Shown: positions 11,944 to 26,378, counted from the first letter of the stretch. The stretch: 64,000 nt of DNA from Taiwanofungus camphoratus (GCA_003999685.1 CP021226.1:310001-374000), one strand, 5' to 3'. The notes: a model not told the origin generated them from the letters alone. Numbers and translations: made by a program.

Positions 11944-12117
11944 TGTTGAAATTTAGCTGGGACCACACAACAGAGGGAGAATAGATCGTGTTTGACCTGG
12001 TCTCCGCCAGCAAACACGTACCGAATCAGGTACGTATGAACAGGTAAAGTACTCTGTTAGGTCATGTGATCTGTATGTACCGAGCATAGAAACTGGAATT
12101 TCCAACAATCCTCTGTA
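11944..12117. mobile_element. solo LTR, Copia-type, 174 bp, perfect 5-bp target duplication
   Basis: Begins TGTTGAAATTTAGC and ends GGAATTTCCAACA, the short TG..CA inverted ends usual for Ty1/Copia LTRs. The 5 bases before and after are both ATCCT, a perfect target-site duplication. A reverse-oriented relative lies at 59769-59910 with a different duplication. No internal region remains, so this is a solo LTR left after recombination between two LTRs, or possibly a small non-autonomous element. The perfect duplication points to a fairly recent insertion. Confidence 0.85.
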
Positions 12118-13675
12118 AAAACAAAAAGGATAGTCAACCGTAGGTAGTCCCCAAATTGCACGAAGTGACCATTATCGTGACTAAACCTGGAAATGCAGTC
12201 GCACATTAGTCACTCGAACCGACTACACACTGACTGCTGTGACTATTTTCTCTGAATTCAGACAACGGGAGTCGATAAAAATGACTAGTCAGTCAATTGG
12301 CACGATTGAGGGACTAGAATTGTGACCTGGTTAACTATCCTTTCTTACAGAGGGTCATCACCGAGAGTCCAGCTCAGAATCAATTTCATAAGGTCCAAAA
12401 ATGAGCTCGGATAGATCTCCAGAAGCCGCTCAGGGGATGAGCTTGTGCGAGATTTGGAAATGGTCAAGGTCTTCGGTTGCAAATAGCTCTTATTGTCATG
12501 GTGGCCTTGATCTGAAGGCGCATTTGCGAGAGCAGCGACCACTAGACTGGAAGAAGCGCAGCGCCGTTAAGGTTCGATGTTTCACGATGCTGTACCAGAT
12601 GCAACTCTATATATGTCCCGGTAGCAAGTCATATGCGGGTGACCGGATGTAGCAATCAGGGGCTATCAAAGTATCCTCAACTTCAGAAGAAGAACGCACA
12701 AGAAGCGGCGCGAAAACATTCCAGTCATGAGAAACTAACATACCTGCCTTACAGAAAACGGAACCTTGGAGCTTTCGTCTGGATAGCAATGGATTCTAAT
12801 GTGACGCGACACGCTCGCGAACCTGGTCATCTCCGCTGGATTGGCAATGGAAGTAGAACTTTATTTTAGCTCCCAATACTTACCGAATCAGATACTTACT
12901 ATTTTAGGCTAATGAAGAACCTTACTGTACCCATAACGCCCCACTGAGGCAGTAGAATCAGAGCGTGACTTGATTAACGCATGTACATCCGGTAACTTTT
13001 CCTCTTCGTCGGGCGGAACATCATGAGACTGGACATCTCCGTGTTACAAAATTGGAGGGGGACCGTATTGGACCCTAGACTCACAGCTCACGCACTGTAA
13101 ACGGGTAGTCTCTCAAATCCAACGCTCTTCATAAGCGACACACCCTCATGAATCGATGATGAACTTTGCTGGAATATACTAAGCATGGACGATAGGGCAT
13201 GTGCTCGATCTTCGATATCTGAGCCATTCCCATTAAGTCAGGCCCGAGCGACCAATGGAGTATAATAGTTCAACGAAGCTTAATATGAGAACAAACGAGC
13301 TCACAGCCCTGAGGAACCATGTGCGAGACTTTCCTCTTTCCTGATTGCCGCTCGCTGAGCACTGTGAAGACAGTGAAGTGTGGCGGCGCCTCGTGGTAGC
13401 ACACTAGAATATGTCTGATCGAGTAGGTAGGTAGAGCGCGCGCTTCAAGTAGATTATATCAGGTTCTCACCTTGAAGGAAATGCATCATCATTCGATGTA
13501 GTAAGCTCTGCTGAGTCACTTGTCGAAGCTTTTGAATCGCAGAATGATTCCGCCGACGTTCCGACTATCAATGTGCAATCAGTTGTACCGTCTCTTGACA
13601 GATCATCAATGAACTTAGAGATTTACTGCGCACCGTTGCAATGTCTTCACTTTCAACGGCACGGCATCTTTAAAT

Positions 13676-13698
13676 CATATATATATATATATATATAC
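13676..13698. repeat. TA microsatellite
   Basis: About ten consecutive TA dinucleotides, just upstream of the small acidic-protein gene. It could contribute to its promoter, but nothing in the sequence shows this. Confidence 0.8.
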
Positions 13699-13777
13699 TG
13701 CCCTATTGGAGAGTTCCCTTGCCTACCTTCTGTTACATTGTGTCTCTCCCAGCGTCGAATATCACAGAGCTCGAAAT

Positions 13778-14086
13778 ATGTCGGAAGTAATGACTTCAAC
13801 CTCTGAGATAGTGCAGGGCTTCATGCAATTCGTTCAATCAAGCGTGATAGGTACGCCGCATTTCTTGCCCAAAAGGATGACAGGCTATATGTCTTACCCC
13901 TGATGCTTTCAATCAGAGCCTCTGTTTAAACCTGCAGAAACATTGAATATGGATGTGGAGGAAGTGGAGCAGGTTGACGTGGAGGAGCAGGTTGATACCA
14001 GTGTCGATATTGGCGGAGAGGATGTCTTCGTGCAGGAAGATGAACAAGAGCAGTATCAAGAAGTTGTGGAGGAAAGCGTATTCTAG
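13778..14086 (+). CDS. small acidic protein, hypothetical
   Basis: Two exons, 13778-13850 and 13917-14086, join across a 66-nt intron (GTACGC ... CAATCAG) to 80 codons. The N-terminal part (EIVQGFMQFVQSSVI) looks like an amphipathic helix. The C-terminal part is extremely acidic, with repeated Val-Glu-Glu and Glu-Gln units and ending VVEESVF. There is no signal peptide, membrane segment or CaaX end, so it is not a mating pheromone precursor. I do not recognise the family. The intron fits local style and keeps the frame open, which is the main reason to accept it. Confidence 0.4.
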
Positions 14087-16717
14087 GAGCAAGAAGCCAG
14101 CTAGAGCGACAGGTCAAGAGCGATTGCGTACTTGTACTACCATAGAAGATTTTCAGCCTGTGGAATGGTGAGCGCTCGCAAAGCTCTGACTTGACACTGA
14201 TAAGACTTCCAAACTGAGTACTTACTCACTTGCCAATTACGGCAATCCTGAGACGTGTCACATGCATCACACCCTAGCGCTGAGTTCTCCCTCAGTGCAA
14301 TTTGTCTCGTGTCTTTGAATGTTTGGTATAGTAAATTATAATCGTAAGGTTTCTCTTTACTAGGCACCATCATGAGAAGTGCGACTTGAAACGCTGAAGT
14401 GTGCCCCCAAAGTCTCCCATACACAATGCAGTTCGCCATCCCGCTTGAGCACTATACCATTCATTCACTGAGGGCTCGCGTTGGCTAGCATTTGTCGTAA
14501 AGCTCGTGGATCTGTTTTACACGCCCCTGAACAACCCGTGCCTAGTTACTGGAGATATCTCGGGATTGCGTGAGGCTAAGGAGAACACGAGAATGTTATT
14601 CACTGCGGTAATGACATACGCTTTTCAAACATTTGAGTTATGAAATCAAATCTTCTAGATTCGTATTGCTATGATTGTAATCATGACATCTTGATGTAAG
14701 TCTTACATTTTCGTTCTTCATTGGTGGACGTTCACGTGGTATCTCGCCGGAACTTTGGTTGACGTCGAGATTCGATTCTGCAGTTTGGTTTGGGGCCGTT
14801 CTTGACAGACCTGGACAATTCGTGTCAACCCAGGTGCGTTGCGCTCTACAATGCTCAGAGTCAGCATCATGACCATCAACATGGTCATCAGGACGATATG
14901 GTTGTTCATTGAAAATTATAGAATAGCCAATACTTTTGATAGGTAGTCTTCAGGTGTAGTGACAAGGTGAGAGCCGTCACTACCATGTTGTCGCTAATAT
15001 CTCCATAATCTATGGTGTGTACGTGTACTATCTGTACACTCGCACATTTGCACACCAGCACACCAAATTGGAACAATCCCCCTAACAGACCAATATCGCA
15101 GCCGTACTATTTTGTGATCCTTTCTGATGCCTTTCGCAAAACAGGACGTTGTGTGGCGGCTAAGCTAATTCAACATGTGTAGATCTGGTTCGTCCGGAGA
15201 AGATAACGTTACTCTTTCATACCAAGACTTTTGCTCACAACTCAAACAAACACAACGTTCCTACCATGGAGTCAACCTCTTCTCACCATTTGCAGGGGCA
15301 TGCGGCTGTACATGTTTCATCGGCCCCGCTGTCACTGAAGGATGTCTCGCACCTTCCGATACACGCAGGGAACCCCTACGTGTATTCCCCACCGTCCACA
15401 GATCCAGCGCTCTGTCGCACCTTCTTCCTCATCATGCACAAATTCAAGAACCAGATTTTATTGGTACTACCCCTCGTATAGTGCAGGGGTGCAGTCTGAG
15501 GAAAAGGAAGATAACGAACGGCATAATGGTTTAGAAAGCAGCAGCCGATGATGATGCTGAGTAGGAAGGTTGCACTGGTCATATGAAGGGTCATAAATCT
15601 GCAAAGGAATGTAGGCTCTGAATGTTGATGCTTCACTATGGGCCCATAAGATTGTTGTAGAGCTGGCCTTGTACGACATAGAGTTTTATCCTATTCAAAC
15701 GCATTAGGGTTCAAGTTTAACTCGTAGTCCTATCGAGCTGAAAGGGCAGTGTATCCCAGTGCGTCGCCTAGTCACCTCTTCAATCACAGTAGATCTAATC
15801 CCCATCAAGTGTGACAACGTCCCCAGTGCGTCTGACTTGCGGACGACAGGTACAATTTGCCAAGCAGGCGAGAATACAGTACACTGTCAAACACTGCACA
15901 AGTTGGCTACCCATATATTTTCACAGTACAAGTAGCGGCTGATATTTATGGACGGTGGCCGAAGATTTCGAGCTCTAAGACTAAATGTTTGATTGTTAAT
16001 GCAGTGGTGCACCTGTCAGCCCAGGACTCAATTGTAATTGCGTTGCAGCCTATGGATTGGGCCTTTCAGCCCATTGCCTCACTCTGGCTATAGTTAAGGC
16101 ACTCGGCCGAATCATAATTATTGACTGCAAATACAGCCTAATAACGAGGGAAATATGCGTCTCCAACATCGAAGTCCTAACCGTCTGAAGTAATGAGACA
16201 AAAGTGACTCACCAGAGCGCTTTCACGTTCAAAAATAGACATCAGGACTTCAAGAATACACAAAATACTCCTGCTAATGGTCTGCGGGATTTCATCTACC
16301 TAATAAAGCGGCCTCCGTGTACTGGAGGCGTCGTAGTCAAAATAGTCTATGAAGCAAAGAAAAATAACGACTTAGCGTTCAGGCATGTATTCTGGCACTG
16401 CTTTACGGATGGACTTCCAGTGGACTACAGTGGCCTCAGAGCCGTAACGTGGTGAGGTGGTATCATCTTCATTGGCATCCATCTGATCGAATATGCAACT
16501 CACGACACAAGCTGAAAGCACAACACCACCCCTGTGTCCACCAACTTGCCTCTTGCGGCAACACAGCAGCACGCATTACAAGTAGCATATTCGTCGTGGC
16601 AATCTTGTACATCTTAGTGGGAAAATGACTGATACTACGCAAACGCACCTGCCTCAATCTCCAGAGGCCACCTCGACCCAGCAAATAGCATCCCCAGGGG
16701 GCCAGCTGTCGAATCCA
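14087..16717. other. intergenic, no supported gene
   Basis: A 71-codon frame from an ATG in good context (CCTACCATGG, 15266) is the best coding candidate, but has no support beyond that. Otherwise AT-rich sequence with no recognisable repeat, gene or RNA. Confidence 0.35.
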
Positions 16718-18986
16718 TCAATCGACCATCATTCTCTCTGTATGGAGACCTTCGCCATATGCCATACTTTCGAAAATGACTTGTCTCCAAATACTGATAG
16801 TGAACTCTACTGCTTCCTCTTCCAAAACCTGGGTACATTGTAGTCAAATTGTTCAGTACGTGGGATACACACTAGCGTATGCAATAAACTGTAGGATTGG
16901 AGACGCACCGGCTCTAGGCCCTCAATCAGCTTCTGAGGACCTTTGTGATCCTTGAGATGTTCCAGGACGAACATGACAAGATCGTCATCTTCCAATTCAC
17001 CTAAGTATTTGGTCATCTGCCGCTTCACAAGCGGCTCCAACTTGCGGTCGATCATTGTCTGTTCATGACAATTAGTGCATGCCGATCCGAAATTAACCGC
17101 ATAAGCTAGACTTACGTCAGATAAGCCATCCCATCTGACCTTTCCTTTGAACAACGTTTCCTTGTCATGAGGGACGGTCAACTTGATCTTTTCAAGTCTC
17201 TCTCGTGCCTTCTCCCCTCCCTCTGCCAAATCCAGCTTAGGAGGTGGAGCCTTTCGCTTCCGCACACCTTCCTCCTCCTCCTCTTCCTGCCCAAATACAG
17301 TTGCCTTCTCCTTCGCGGCTGCTTCTGACTTGGGCGCAGTGGCGGCAGCAAGCGAAACGTTTAGCTTCACAGGGGCGCCATCATCGAGTAGCATGCCAGC
17401 CTTCCGCTGCTCCTCTTGTAGAGCCTGCATTTCATCCATCTGGCGTGCGAGGAATGCCTCAGATTCACGACGCAGGTTCTCAGCTTCTCGTTCTTCGTAC
17501 AGCCGCGATTCTTCGTCCGCCCCTTGTTCTGCAGCTAATCTTCGCGCACGTAGACTGCGCCATCGTGGACTACAAAGTGAATAAGTACGGGGACGAGCGT
17601 ATTCAAGGTACCTAACTGACCGGTCGGTGTAGAATAGCTCATCGCTTTCGTCATCGTCCCATATATCCAGACGCGACCGCATTTCAACGCGATCTCTTTC
17701 CTCTGCCTCTTTCAGCGCCCGTTCACGTTGAATAGCGCGCTCAAGCGCCTGTATTCGGGCTCTCTCTCGAGGTTCGTAGCGCCGCTCCCGCTGTCGGGAT
17801 TGCACAATGAGTTTCGCGCAAACTCGTTTCCAAACGGTGATCGCTTACATCTCTGAACGAGTTCTCTTCATCTCGCCGTCGTGCCTCTCTCCGATCCGCT
17901 TCCAATTCCTCGTCCGTCTTACCTCTTACCGAGCTTCTGGTTTCGGGCCCCGGAGACCTTGTCCCTTCCTCTGCCTTGACGAAACCGACTGGTTTGCTAT
18001 ACCCCTGCACACCTTTCCCATACCCTTGAGAACTTTTTGATGCATCCAACGGTGAGCCGGATTGCTGTCCTTGCAATTGTGGTTTACCCCACTCTCTCAC
18101 TTTAGGACCGCTGGGCGCCGCAAGCGCAGCAGGTACAGCCTCACGAACATCACGCATCTTCTCCCGCTCTCGCTTTGCTGCACGTTCCCGGAACTGCGCG
18201 ATCTCCGTCATGACAAGCCCTCGCTGTGTCTCTGGCAGGTCAGCTTCCTGCAAGTCGTGTAGGTGAGGGGGGATGACGTATTTCTCCTTGTCAATGAGGC
18301 CATTGCTTGCGGCCTCCTGTGACTTCTTGTTGATGTCCGCCAGGAGCTCGTCGACTTTGGCTTTCGATTGACGTGTCTGGTGTTCATCAGCCTACTATAC
18401 GTCAAATCGCAGTCATGAAGGGTACGAAGAGCAGATTGTCCGTACATCAGTTATCATTTTCTGGGCCTGGTATGCATCCAGGAACATTTTTGTCTTCTCA
18501 TCCGCCTTGACCTATTTCACTGAAGTAGGCTCGAAGTAAGTGTTATGCAAGAAAGAAGGCTCACCAATAGCTTCTTGTTCACACAACCATCTTCCAAGGC
18601 AGGTAATTCTACACCGTTGAGGAGAGCCATAGCTCGCAATGCACCATCAGGGTCTTGAAATTCAGCGAAGCCAAACCCCTGAGGCTTATTCGCCGGCGTA
18701 ATCAGACGCTTGAATGATGAAATGGGACCACATGCCTTATAACGATGAGTCCGGTTGAATGGGCGAGTGCATAGGTACTCACTGCGAGTAACTGATTCAA
18801 GAAAGTGTCGGTGATCCCACCGGAGATTGATCCAATAAAAAGCGTAGTGGCTTTTGGTTGAGGAGGAACAAATTGCTGGTGAAGCATTTGTTGTTGTGCT
18901 GCAAGAGCGGAAATTGAGGGACCCTGGCCGTACGAAGGCATAGGTGGACGTAGACCAAGTCCTAACCGGTTTGGCATGGGCTGCAT
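16718..18986 (-). CDS. RBM25: RBM25-type splicing factor (RRM and PWI domains)
   Basis: U1 snRNP-associated factor that influences 5' splice-site choice; nuclear. Exons on the minus strand are 18986-18783, 18735-18565, 18511-18446, 18391-17849, 17790-17621, 17569-17116, 17058-16909 and 16828-16718, giving 622 codons in frame. A Pro/Met/Gln-rich start leads into an RRM at about 47-125 (TTLFIGSISGG ... KPQGFGFAEF). The central part is the expected Arg/Glu-rich helix (RERRYEPRERARIQALERA) and the WDDDESDELFY motif followed by RWRSLRARRLAAEQ. The C-terminus is a PWI domain at about 540-622 (KYLGELEDDDLVMFVLEHL ... LEEEAVEFTISIWR). The intron at 17570-17620 is 51 nt and keeps the frame open if unspliced; it is inferred because removing it restores family spacing. 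The start could lie in a further upstream exon. Confidence 0.92.
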
Positions 18987-19398
18987 ATTGCGTCTCGTTT
19001 CTTGTTACGCAGAATAACCTATGCTTCCTTGGTGTGATAATCAAGCAGAAGGTTTTACGGTATAGATGCTGATAGTAGGGCAATTTGAGAAGATACAATG
19101 TTCCTGTGGCGTTGGCACGGAATACCAAAGCGGACTGTAAATGTCGACATGCCGGCAACGCCGGTGCTCTGATTGTCTGGCTCGGCTAAGCGGCTTCGTG
19201 TTGTCTTTTTCCTCCGAATATACGTCCGATGACCTCCAGCTACTGGAAGGCCTAGGCAGTCAGCAATACAGGTGATACGCACATTTCATAACGTATAAGT
19301 GCTGCAAATGCATGAGTGAGGGTATACGATGTTCAGATACAGATATGTATTCAAAATGAGTGCGACATGAACGTATCCTGAAGATAAAACTAGGATTG
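18987..19398. other. short intergenic gap between two minus-strand genes
   Basis: Upstream of the RBM25 gene and downstream of the SUN-domain gene. No gene or repeat is seen; it should contain the RBM25 promoter. Confidence 0.4.
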
Positions 19399-22300
19399 TC
19401 ACGGTGTCGTAGTAACGCTGATGATCGCGAGCCGACTATCGTCTGCTGCTTGCGTTCGGTTCACTGGCGTTAGTGTATCCTCTTGAAATTCTCCATCCTG
19501 TCCTTGAGCGGACTCGGACCCTGAGCCATCTGCATCCGTATCTACCCACCCATCCCCCTCACTTGCATCAGCTTCTGATGTTGGCCCTCCACGCACGCAC
19601 CCCATCGGCAACTCCTTCGCACTTGCGAGTCGCAGAGATGATAGTGGTGGCCGGGACTCAGAATATCTCAGCCTCTCCTTGCCTTTTCCCAGGGTATCAG
19701 AAGTCACTGTATAGGACTGAGGGCTGAACATATCAAGCTTTAGGTCTGCAGATGTTACGCCTCTTGATTTCTGCGACTTTCCATCCCACTGGCTGTAGAC
19801 GGCTGTGTTCCCATCCATGTTGTCAGCGCCGAACACTGCGCTGGTACTCTTCACTTCATGCAGATGCGCGCTTCGCGCCAAGCGTTTCGCTGATCTGGGC
19901 ACAGGACCCACCCCTCCGAAGCCTGGTGTGATGTCACCCGAATTTGAGCGCTGTATTGGAGGTCGGGACATCGCTGAAGGTGTAGAGAAAGTACCCCCGT
20001 GTGTCAGCGGTCGGTTGTAGACGTGGTGGTGCCGTGAAGTGGACACACGCAGGGAGGAAGGCGTGCGTGGACGAGAGCCTATTTTTTTACTTGCCGAGCT
20101 CGGATACGCAGATTTGATGCGCGACGGACCTTCTGTTGGCTGCAGTGCTTGTGAAGGAAACTCGACTTTGTCTAGTATCATTTGAGCATTTCTGTGCGAC
20201 TCTGGATGGTAGTATACCTTACCTATATTTTTCTCTGACCCACGACCTGCAGCAATCACAGGCTGAGGAGTTGGACTGCGGCTCCTGAACCGGCTTACCC
20301 AGTCTCCGCTGAAACTGAGTGTTCTGCGACCCCAGTCTCGCATGGATTGTCGACCGAGTCCTGCAATACTATGGACATGCTCCCCTCTCGAACCACGGGT
20401 AAGAGTCATGAACACTAGGACGGCCAACAACAGACACAACTGCGCTATGCCGAGACGCTTCTCGAGTACGATCTGCGTAGGAATAATGTGAGGGCAAGCT
20501 CAACGCCGTACAAGGTTGTCCGCGCACCTCATCTGCTAGACGATTTACTTTGGAAAGCAGTTCGATGTGCTCGATTTCCAATCGCCTCCTTTGTTTCTCA
20601 AACTCTGAGATCGAGCGCTGATACATCTGCGACTGCACCCTTTCCTAGAGTGATTCTTTGTTAGATGGTCGTATGATCATGCAAATATCTTTACGGTGTA
20701 CTTACAATACCCTCGAGGCGCCCAACATCCTCGCCTAGGCGCCTGAGCATCTCTCGCACACCAGCGATCTGTTCCTCGACGTATCGCGTATATAATGTTG
20801 TGTTTCCCTCAAGTGCAGTCAGTCGATTCATGATTGTACGGTAGATGGACTCGCCACCTGTGGTGACAGGGGCCAGAGGCGGAGGCGGGGGAAGCGGATG
20901 GGAGGAAACAGTGGTGGTGATCGAAGAAGAACTCTGATTTGGGATGGACGAGGATGAAGAGGAGGAGCGGGTTGAATGGGTGGAAAGGGTATTGTTGGTG
21001 TTGAAAGTATCGCTAAATTCGGGTTCCGAAAACGTAGGCGAGTCATGCTCTGAGGAAGTTGTTGAAGACTGGGTTGATGGTGTGAATGAGGGAGCATACG
21101 TCGTTGTAGTTGCGATACTATGTGATGAGGTAGTAGAATGTTGTGATTGTCCGTCATGAGATGAAATAGAATTGGATGAGGAACCATCGTGAGAGGTCGT
21201 CGAAGCATTAACCTCTGCATCCCGGGTTCCCGCCTGTATTGTCTTGACAGTGGCTGTGTCCTGAGGTTCCGCATGTACAGAGGAAGCAGGCTCATGTGAA
21301 GACTTTGTGATACTTTGAGCTGAGCTCACAGTCGTTCCTTGGGAGATAACTGGGTCTGTGAAATCGGAAACAGTATTTTGAGGCTTGCTAAACGATAACT
21401 CAGATGTTGAGGGATCTAGCCTCGACGATGCTGTATCACCAGCGGAAGACTGTTTTTCTACCGCTTTCAGAAACTCATGACTATTGTCGGCGACGGGGAC
21501 ATGTACCGTCTGTGGGGACTCCGCGACCGCCTCCAGGGGAAGGCTTGATTCTTCGGTAGAGCGCCGGGCCCTATCCTCCGCTTCCCACATGTCCCATTTC
21601 CACTGCTCGAGATGGGTGAGGCCATATACCCGCAATAAGGATACAGGACAATAATACTCAGTGCCGTAGTGGGAGTGAAAATCAATTCGAATGAAGCGGT
21701 AAAAGTCTCGTAAGGATGTTGGCGGGTGGAAAGACTGAAAGATAAAACTTCTTTGAGATACACCTCGGATTCCAAGAAAACGAAGAACGCACCTGCACAC
21801 CACGAACGTTCCGCGCTCGGTACGTGCCCGCAATGGTCCAATCATCCACGTTAGTGGTATATCTCTTTGCGACGCTCACGGTGAAATCCTTGAACACTCC
21901 ACTGAAGAATTCAAAGTTCGCTAATTGCACGGTGTCGATCCGGATATCCTCACACAGCTCCACGATCACAAATTGCTTGTCCCCGCACGGGCTGAGCATG
22001 TATCTGTCCTTCTTGGACGAAAGAATCGAGGACGGAGATTTCGCAGAACGCTGTGCGGTGTGGACGCGCGCTGAGCAGTCCATGGAGGCATAGTTGAAGC
22101 GATCTACAATTGGGATGCGGAAGTGCGGCGAGAGACGTTCGTTTAGTTGGTTGCTGCCTACACCGTCTTGTGGTACCCCATACAATCCCGGGTCCTGTGC
22201 GTGGCTAGGAGCTGTCGTAGTATCGGTACTTGTCGGCTCAGACGTGCGCTCAGGAATTCCACCACTGCCTCTTGGTCTGTGTGCATTGCCTGCAGGCACA

Positions 22301-22557
22301 TGTGTTTCTGGCGCATGGTCTTTAGCTTCTGACAGCCGTTTAGCTTTCCATTCCTCGAACGATAGCAATACCTCTTCCTCCGTGGTAGGCTCCAGTGGTT
22401 CCAGTGGCCTCAAGCAACAAACCGGCGGTTCAGGCTGCTTGGGCACCCGTAGCGCTATCTCCCGAAAGGGGTCATTCGGCGAACTTGGAGCTGACAGTAC
22501 TGGGAAAGTAAAGAGGAGAGCCAGGAGTGAAGTAGGAAGGAGAGAACAAGGGAACAT
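19399..22557 (-). CDS. SLP1: SUN-domain ER membrane protein, SLP1/SUCO type
   Basis: Member of the SUN-like family that includes yeast Slp1 and animal SUCO/Osteopotentia, which act in the ER on folding or stability of membrane proteins. Exons 22557-21793, 21734-20706, 20644-20528 and 20472-19399 join to 994 codons. There is a signal peptide (MFPCSLLPTSLLALLFTFPVLSA), then the family motif LLSFEEWKAKRL near residue 65. The SUN domain lies at about 148-290 (NYASMDCSARV, DKQFVIVELCEDIRIDTVQLANFEFFSG split by one intron, then HYGTEYYCPVSLLRVYG). A long Ser/Thr-rich linker is followed by a coiled coil (about 590-640, EKQRRRLEIEHIELLSKV), one membrane segment (about 644-663, GIAQLCLLLAVLVFMTL) and a long basic, Ser/Pro-rich cytosolic tail. 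The order lumenal SUN, coiled coil, membrane span fits the SLP1 class, not nuclear-envelope SUN proteins. Confidence 0.93.
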
Positions 22558-23111
22558 TGCAGGTGGCTGAGACCTGAGACGTCACGTCTAAGTCCTGGAG
22601 TTTCGCTGGAAGATGATTGTTACTTAGAGAAATTGCACTGCCGCACTAGGGTTTATTATACCTGCCGATCCCCAGTTGGCCCAGAAACAAACACGAGGTT
22701 CATGACGGTCGAAAGCCGACTTCAAGCCAGGCACGCACGTTTGAACTACGTACGTGGGCCATATATATACTGGTGTGCGATATGAGTCCACATACAAGTC
22801 CTACAGCCACATTGAACACTGCTATTGACAGCCACGTCATGCTGTTTAAGTGGCCAGCTTATCTTGCATAAAATTGAGGATATGATTGCGACAAACTCAG
22901 TGCAAAATAGAGTGATATAGTTAATGACATGACAGGAGCACTCAGGCGTAGACGAGCAGACGCTGGCATGTACTGGCAACTTGGACAGACATCGTGACGA
23001 TAGTAAACAATAGGCAGCGTGTGGACTAGTCCGATTTATCTTGGGCAAAGAGCCCGCCCCTGCATGCCGACATTCGTCATTCCCGCCACCTTTTTCGCTT
23101 TATGCAGTGCA
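22558..23111. other. intergenic
   Basis: Promoter side of the SUN gene and 3' side of the proteolipid gene. No gene or repeat recognised. Confidence 0.4.
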
Positions 23112-24067
23112 CTACAAAGACATATGAGGGAAGAACACGTCGAACAATCGTGAAGCACGTACAATCCCGGCCGTGTCCGCTGCTTTCGAGTTCATGATAA
23201 GTGCAACAATTAAGCCTGCGGGATGACAGGACGTCAATTAAATCTCGCCGACATACTATGGTGGTTTCTCTTGCGACTCACCGTACAGACCGAGGACTTC
23301 GGCAAAAATCAAAATCAAAATCTGAAATACCCTAAGTAAGTTTGTCCAATTGATTCGGTGAGTCTAAATTATTCACCATGCCGACGAAGAGTCGTGGCTG
23401 TTGTGCAGTCCCTCGTACACCAGCATCACCGACAATACCAATAGCGAAACCAGCTGCAAGGCCTGAGAGCCCGACTGACAATCCAGCACCTAGCTGAACG
23501 AAGCCTTGGAACAGAGTCATTTGCATGGCAACTGTGGGCACCCGTTTTAGTCCAAAAAAAACCAAATGAGTGCAATAGCAAACTTACGTCCGCCAGATAT
23601 AAGCACGGACACGACAAGACCGTAGATCTGAGTAAAGCATACTTCAGTTGGACGCCGTAATAGAGACAGGACGTGCACGCACAGCAATGATACCAGCCAT
23701 GATGACAGGAATGATACACTTCATCATCAAGTCAGGCCGAAGCACAGACATTGCGGAAATGCCAACGCCTGACTTCGCCGTACCATAACTAGGGGATCTC
23801 AGCGTTGATGGATACATAATACGGCCGCATAGACAATTACCTAGCACCGATGCCTAAAAGGCGTCATAGGGCCATATCAGCAATGGTATTCGATCGAGCA
23901 GTAACTGACGCATCCAGCTGAACAACTTAAACTTACAAGTGAAGACTATGGCACTGGTGCAGCCCTAATGTTGCGTGTCAACTTGGTCGCAGTAATTGCT
24001 TGCTGAGAGGTAGTCTACTCACCATGGCGCCAAAGAAGGGAGCATACACGGGGCAAAAATCAGACAT
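23112..24067 (-). CDS. VMA3: V-type ATPase proteolipid subunit c
   Basis: Forms the rotating c-ring of the vacuolar proton pump (V0). Eight exons on the minus strand, 24067-24023, 23964-23937, 23853-23841, 23788-23683, 23627-23588, 23531-23377, 23321-23282 and 23215-23112, give 176 codons in frame. The N-terminus [15 protein letters not shown], the stretch GTAKSGVGI and the signature [21 protein letters not shown] are all present. Four membrane segments are visible. The proton-binding glutamate in [14 protein letters not shown] falls at residue 137, the position known in yeast Vma3. The C-terminus is about 12-15 residues longer than the usual 160-165 (ends [16 protein letters not shown]). One exon is only 13 nt. 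The gene is divergent from thioredoxin reductase, with a 0.7 kb shared upstream region. Confidence 0.95.
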
Positions 24068-24769
24068 TGCTGGCAAAAGACTGCTTACGGGATAGAAAGA
24101 AACAAGCTGGCTTTCGGGACTGAGGCTTGAAGGAGGACGACGACAGCAGCGGCGTGCCGGCAACAACCGAGACTCCGCAGTGGAAAGTTTGACACTCCGA
24201 ACTCCCAACACACTAGAAGCCTGGGCTAGTCGTCTGCGCTCGTCTGCGAGTTGGTACTTATGTTCCTGCACTGCTTCGCAGTAAGCATACAGTATTTGCT
24301 ATGATACTTGATTGCCCCAAGCTAATGATCATTGGAATGACCGAAAATTGCTCTCCACTGCCTGACGGCAAGGCGTCTGATTACCTGACAGATCCCAGTC
24401 CAGGCAGTCACGACAACCTCGTCTGAGCCTACAGTCAGCCCGGCTAATCAAACTCTTCTCAGACTACAGCCGGGTGAGCCTGCACTTCTAGCTGACGTGC
24501 TACCCAGATTTGTGATCATGTCTCTGATCATGGATTCAAAAGCACTCCTCGAGACGCGTGCGCGTGGGGGGTTTGCAGGGCGCGCAAATATCACGTGGCA
24601 CGTATTCTAATCATTTGATTGACTAAGGTCTGGTCGTGACTGCAACCATTTTCCGTATATAAGCTTCTCAACCCTGTCTCCCGTATTGCGACCAATATCT
24701 TTGAAGGCTCTTTATAGAGCAGCTCTATTAGCTACAGCATCACAGCACTTCTTACCTTGTGCCCATAGA
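24068..24769. other. shared divergent promoter region, VMA3 / TRR1
   Basis: About 700 bases between two divergent housekeeping genes. Palindromic GTCTCTGATCATGG-like runs occur near 24515-24535, and a TATA-like box lies at 24656. No gene is seen. Confidence 0.4.
24656..24663 (+). promoter_or_regulatory. TATA-like box of thioredoxin reductase
   Basis: TATATAAG about 107 bases upstream of the chosen ATG at 24770. Transcription would be expected to begin near 24690, so most of the open sequence before the ATG would be 5' untranslated. Confidence 0.5.

Positions 24770-26378
<1,609 letters not shown>

Larger units (their letters stand above)
11480..13777. other. gene-poor stretch with a solo LTR and an AT microsatellite
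   Basis: Apart from the solo LTR at 11944-12117 and a run of TA repeats at about 13676-13698, no supported gene is seen. Short frames on both strands show no splice pattern or resemblance. Confidence 0.4.

Noticed and set aside
15266-15481. 71-codon frame with a good ATG context
   Set aside because: No homology, intron or composition support; frames of this length are expected by chance.
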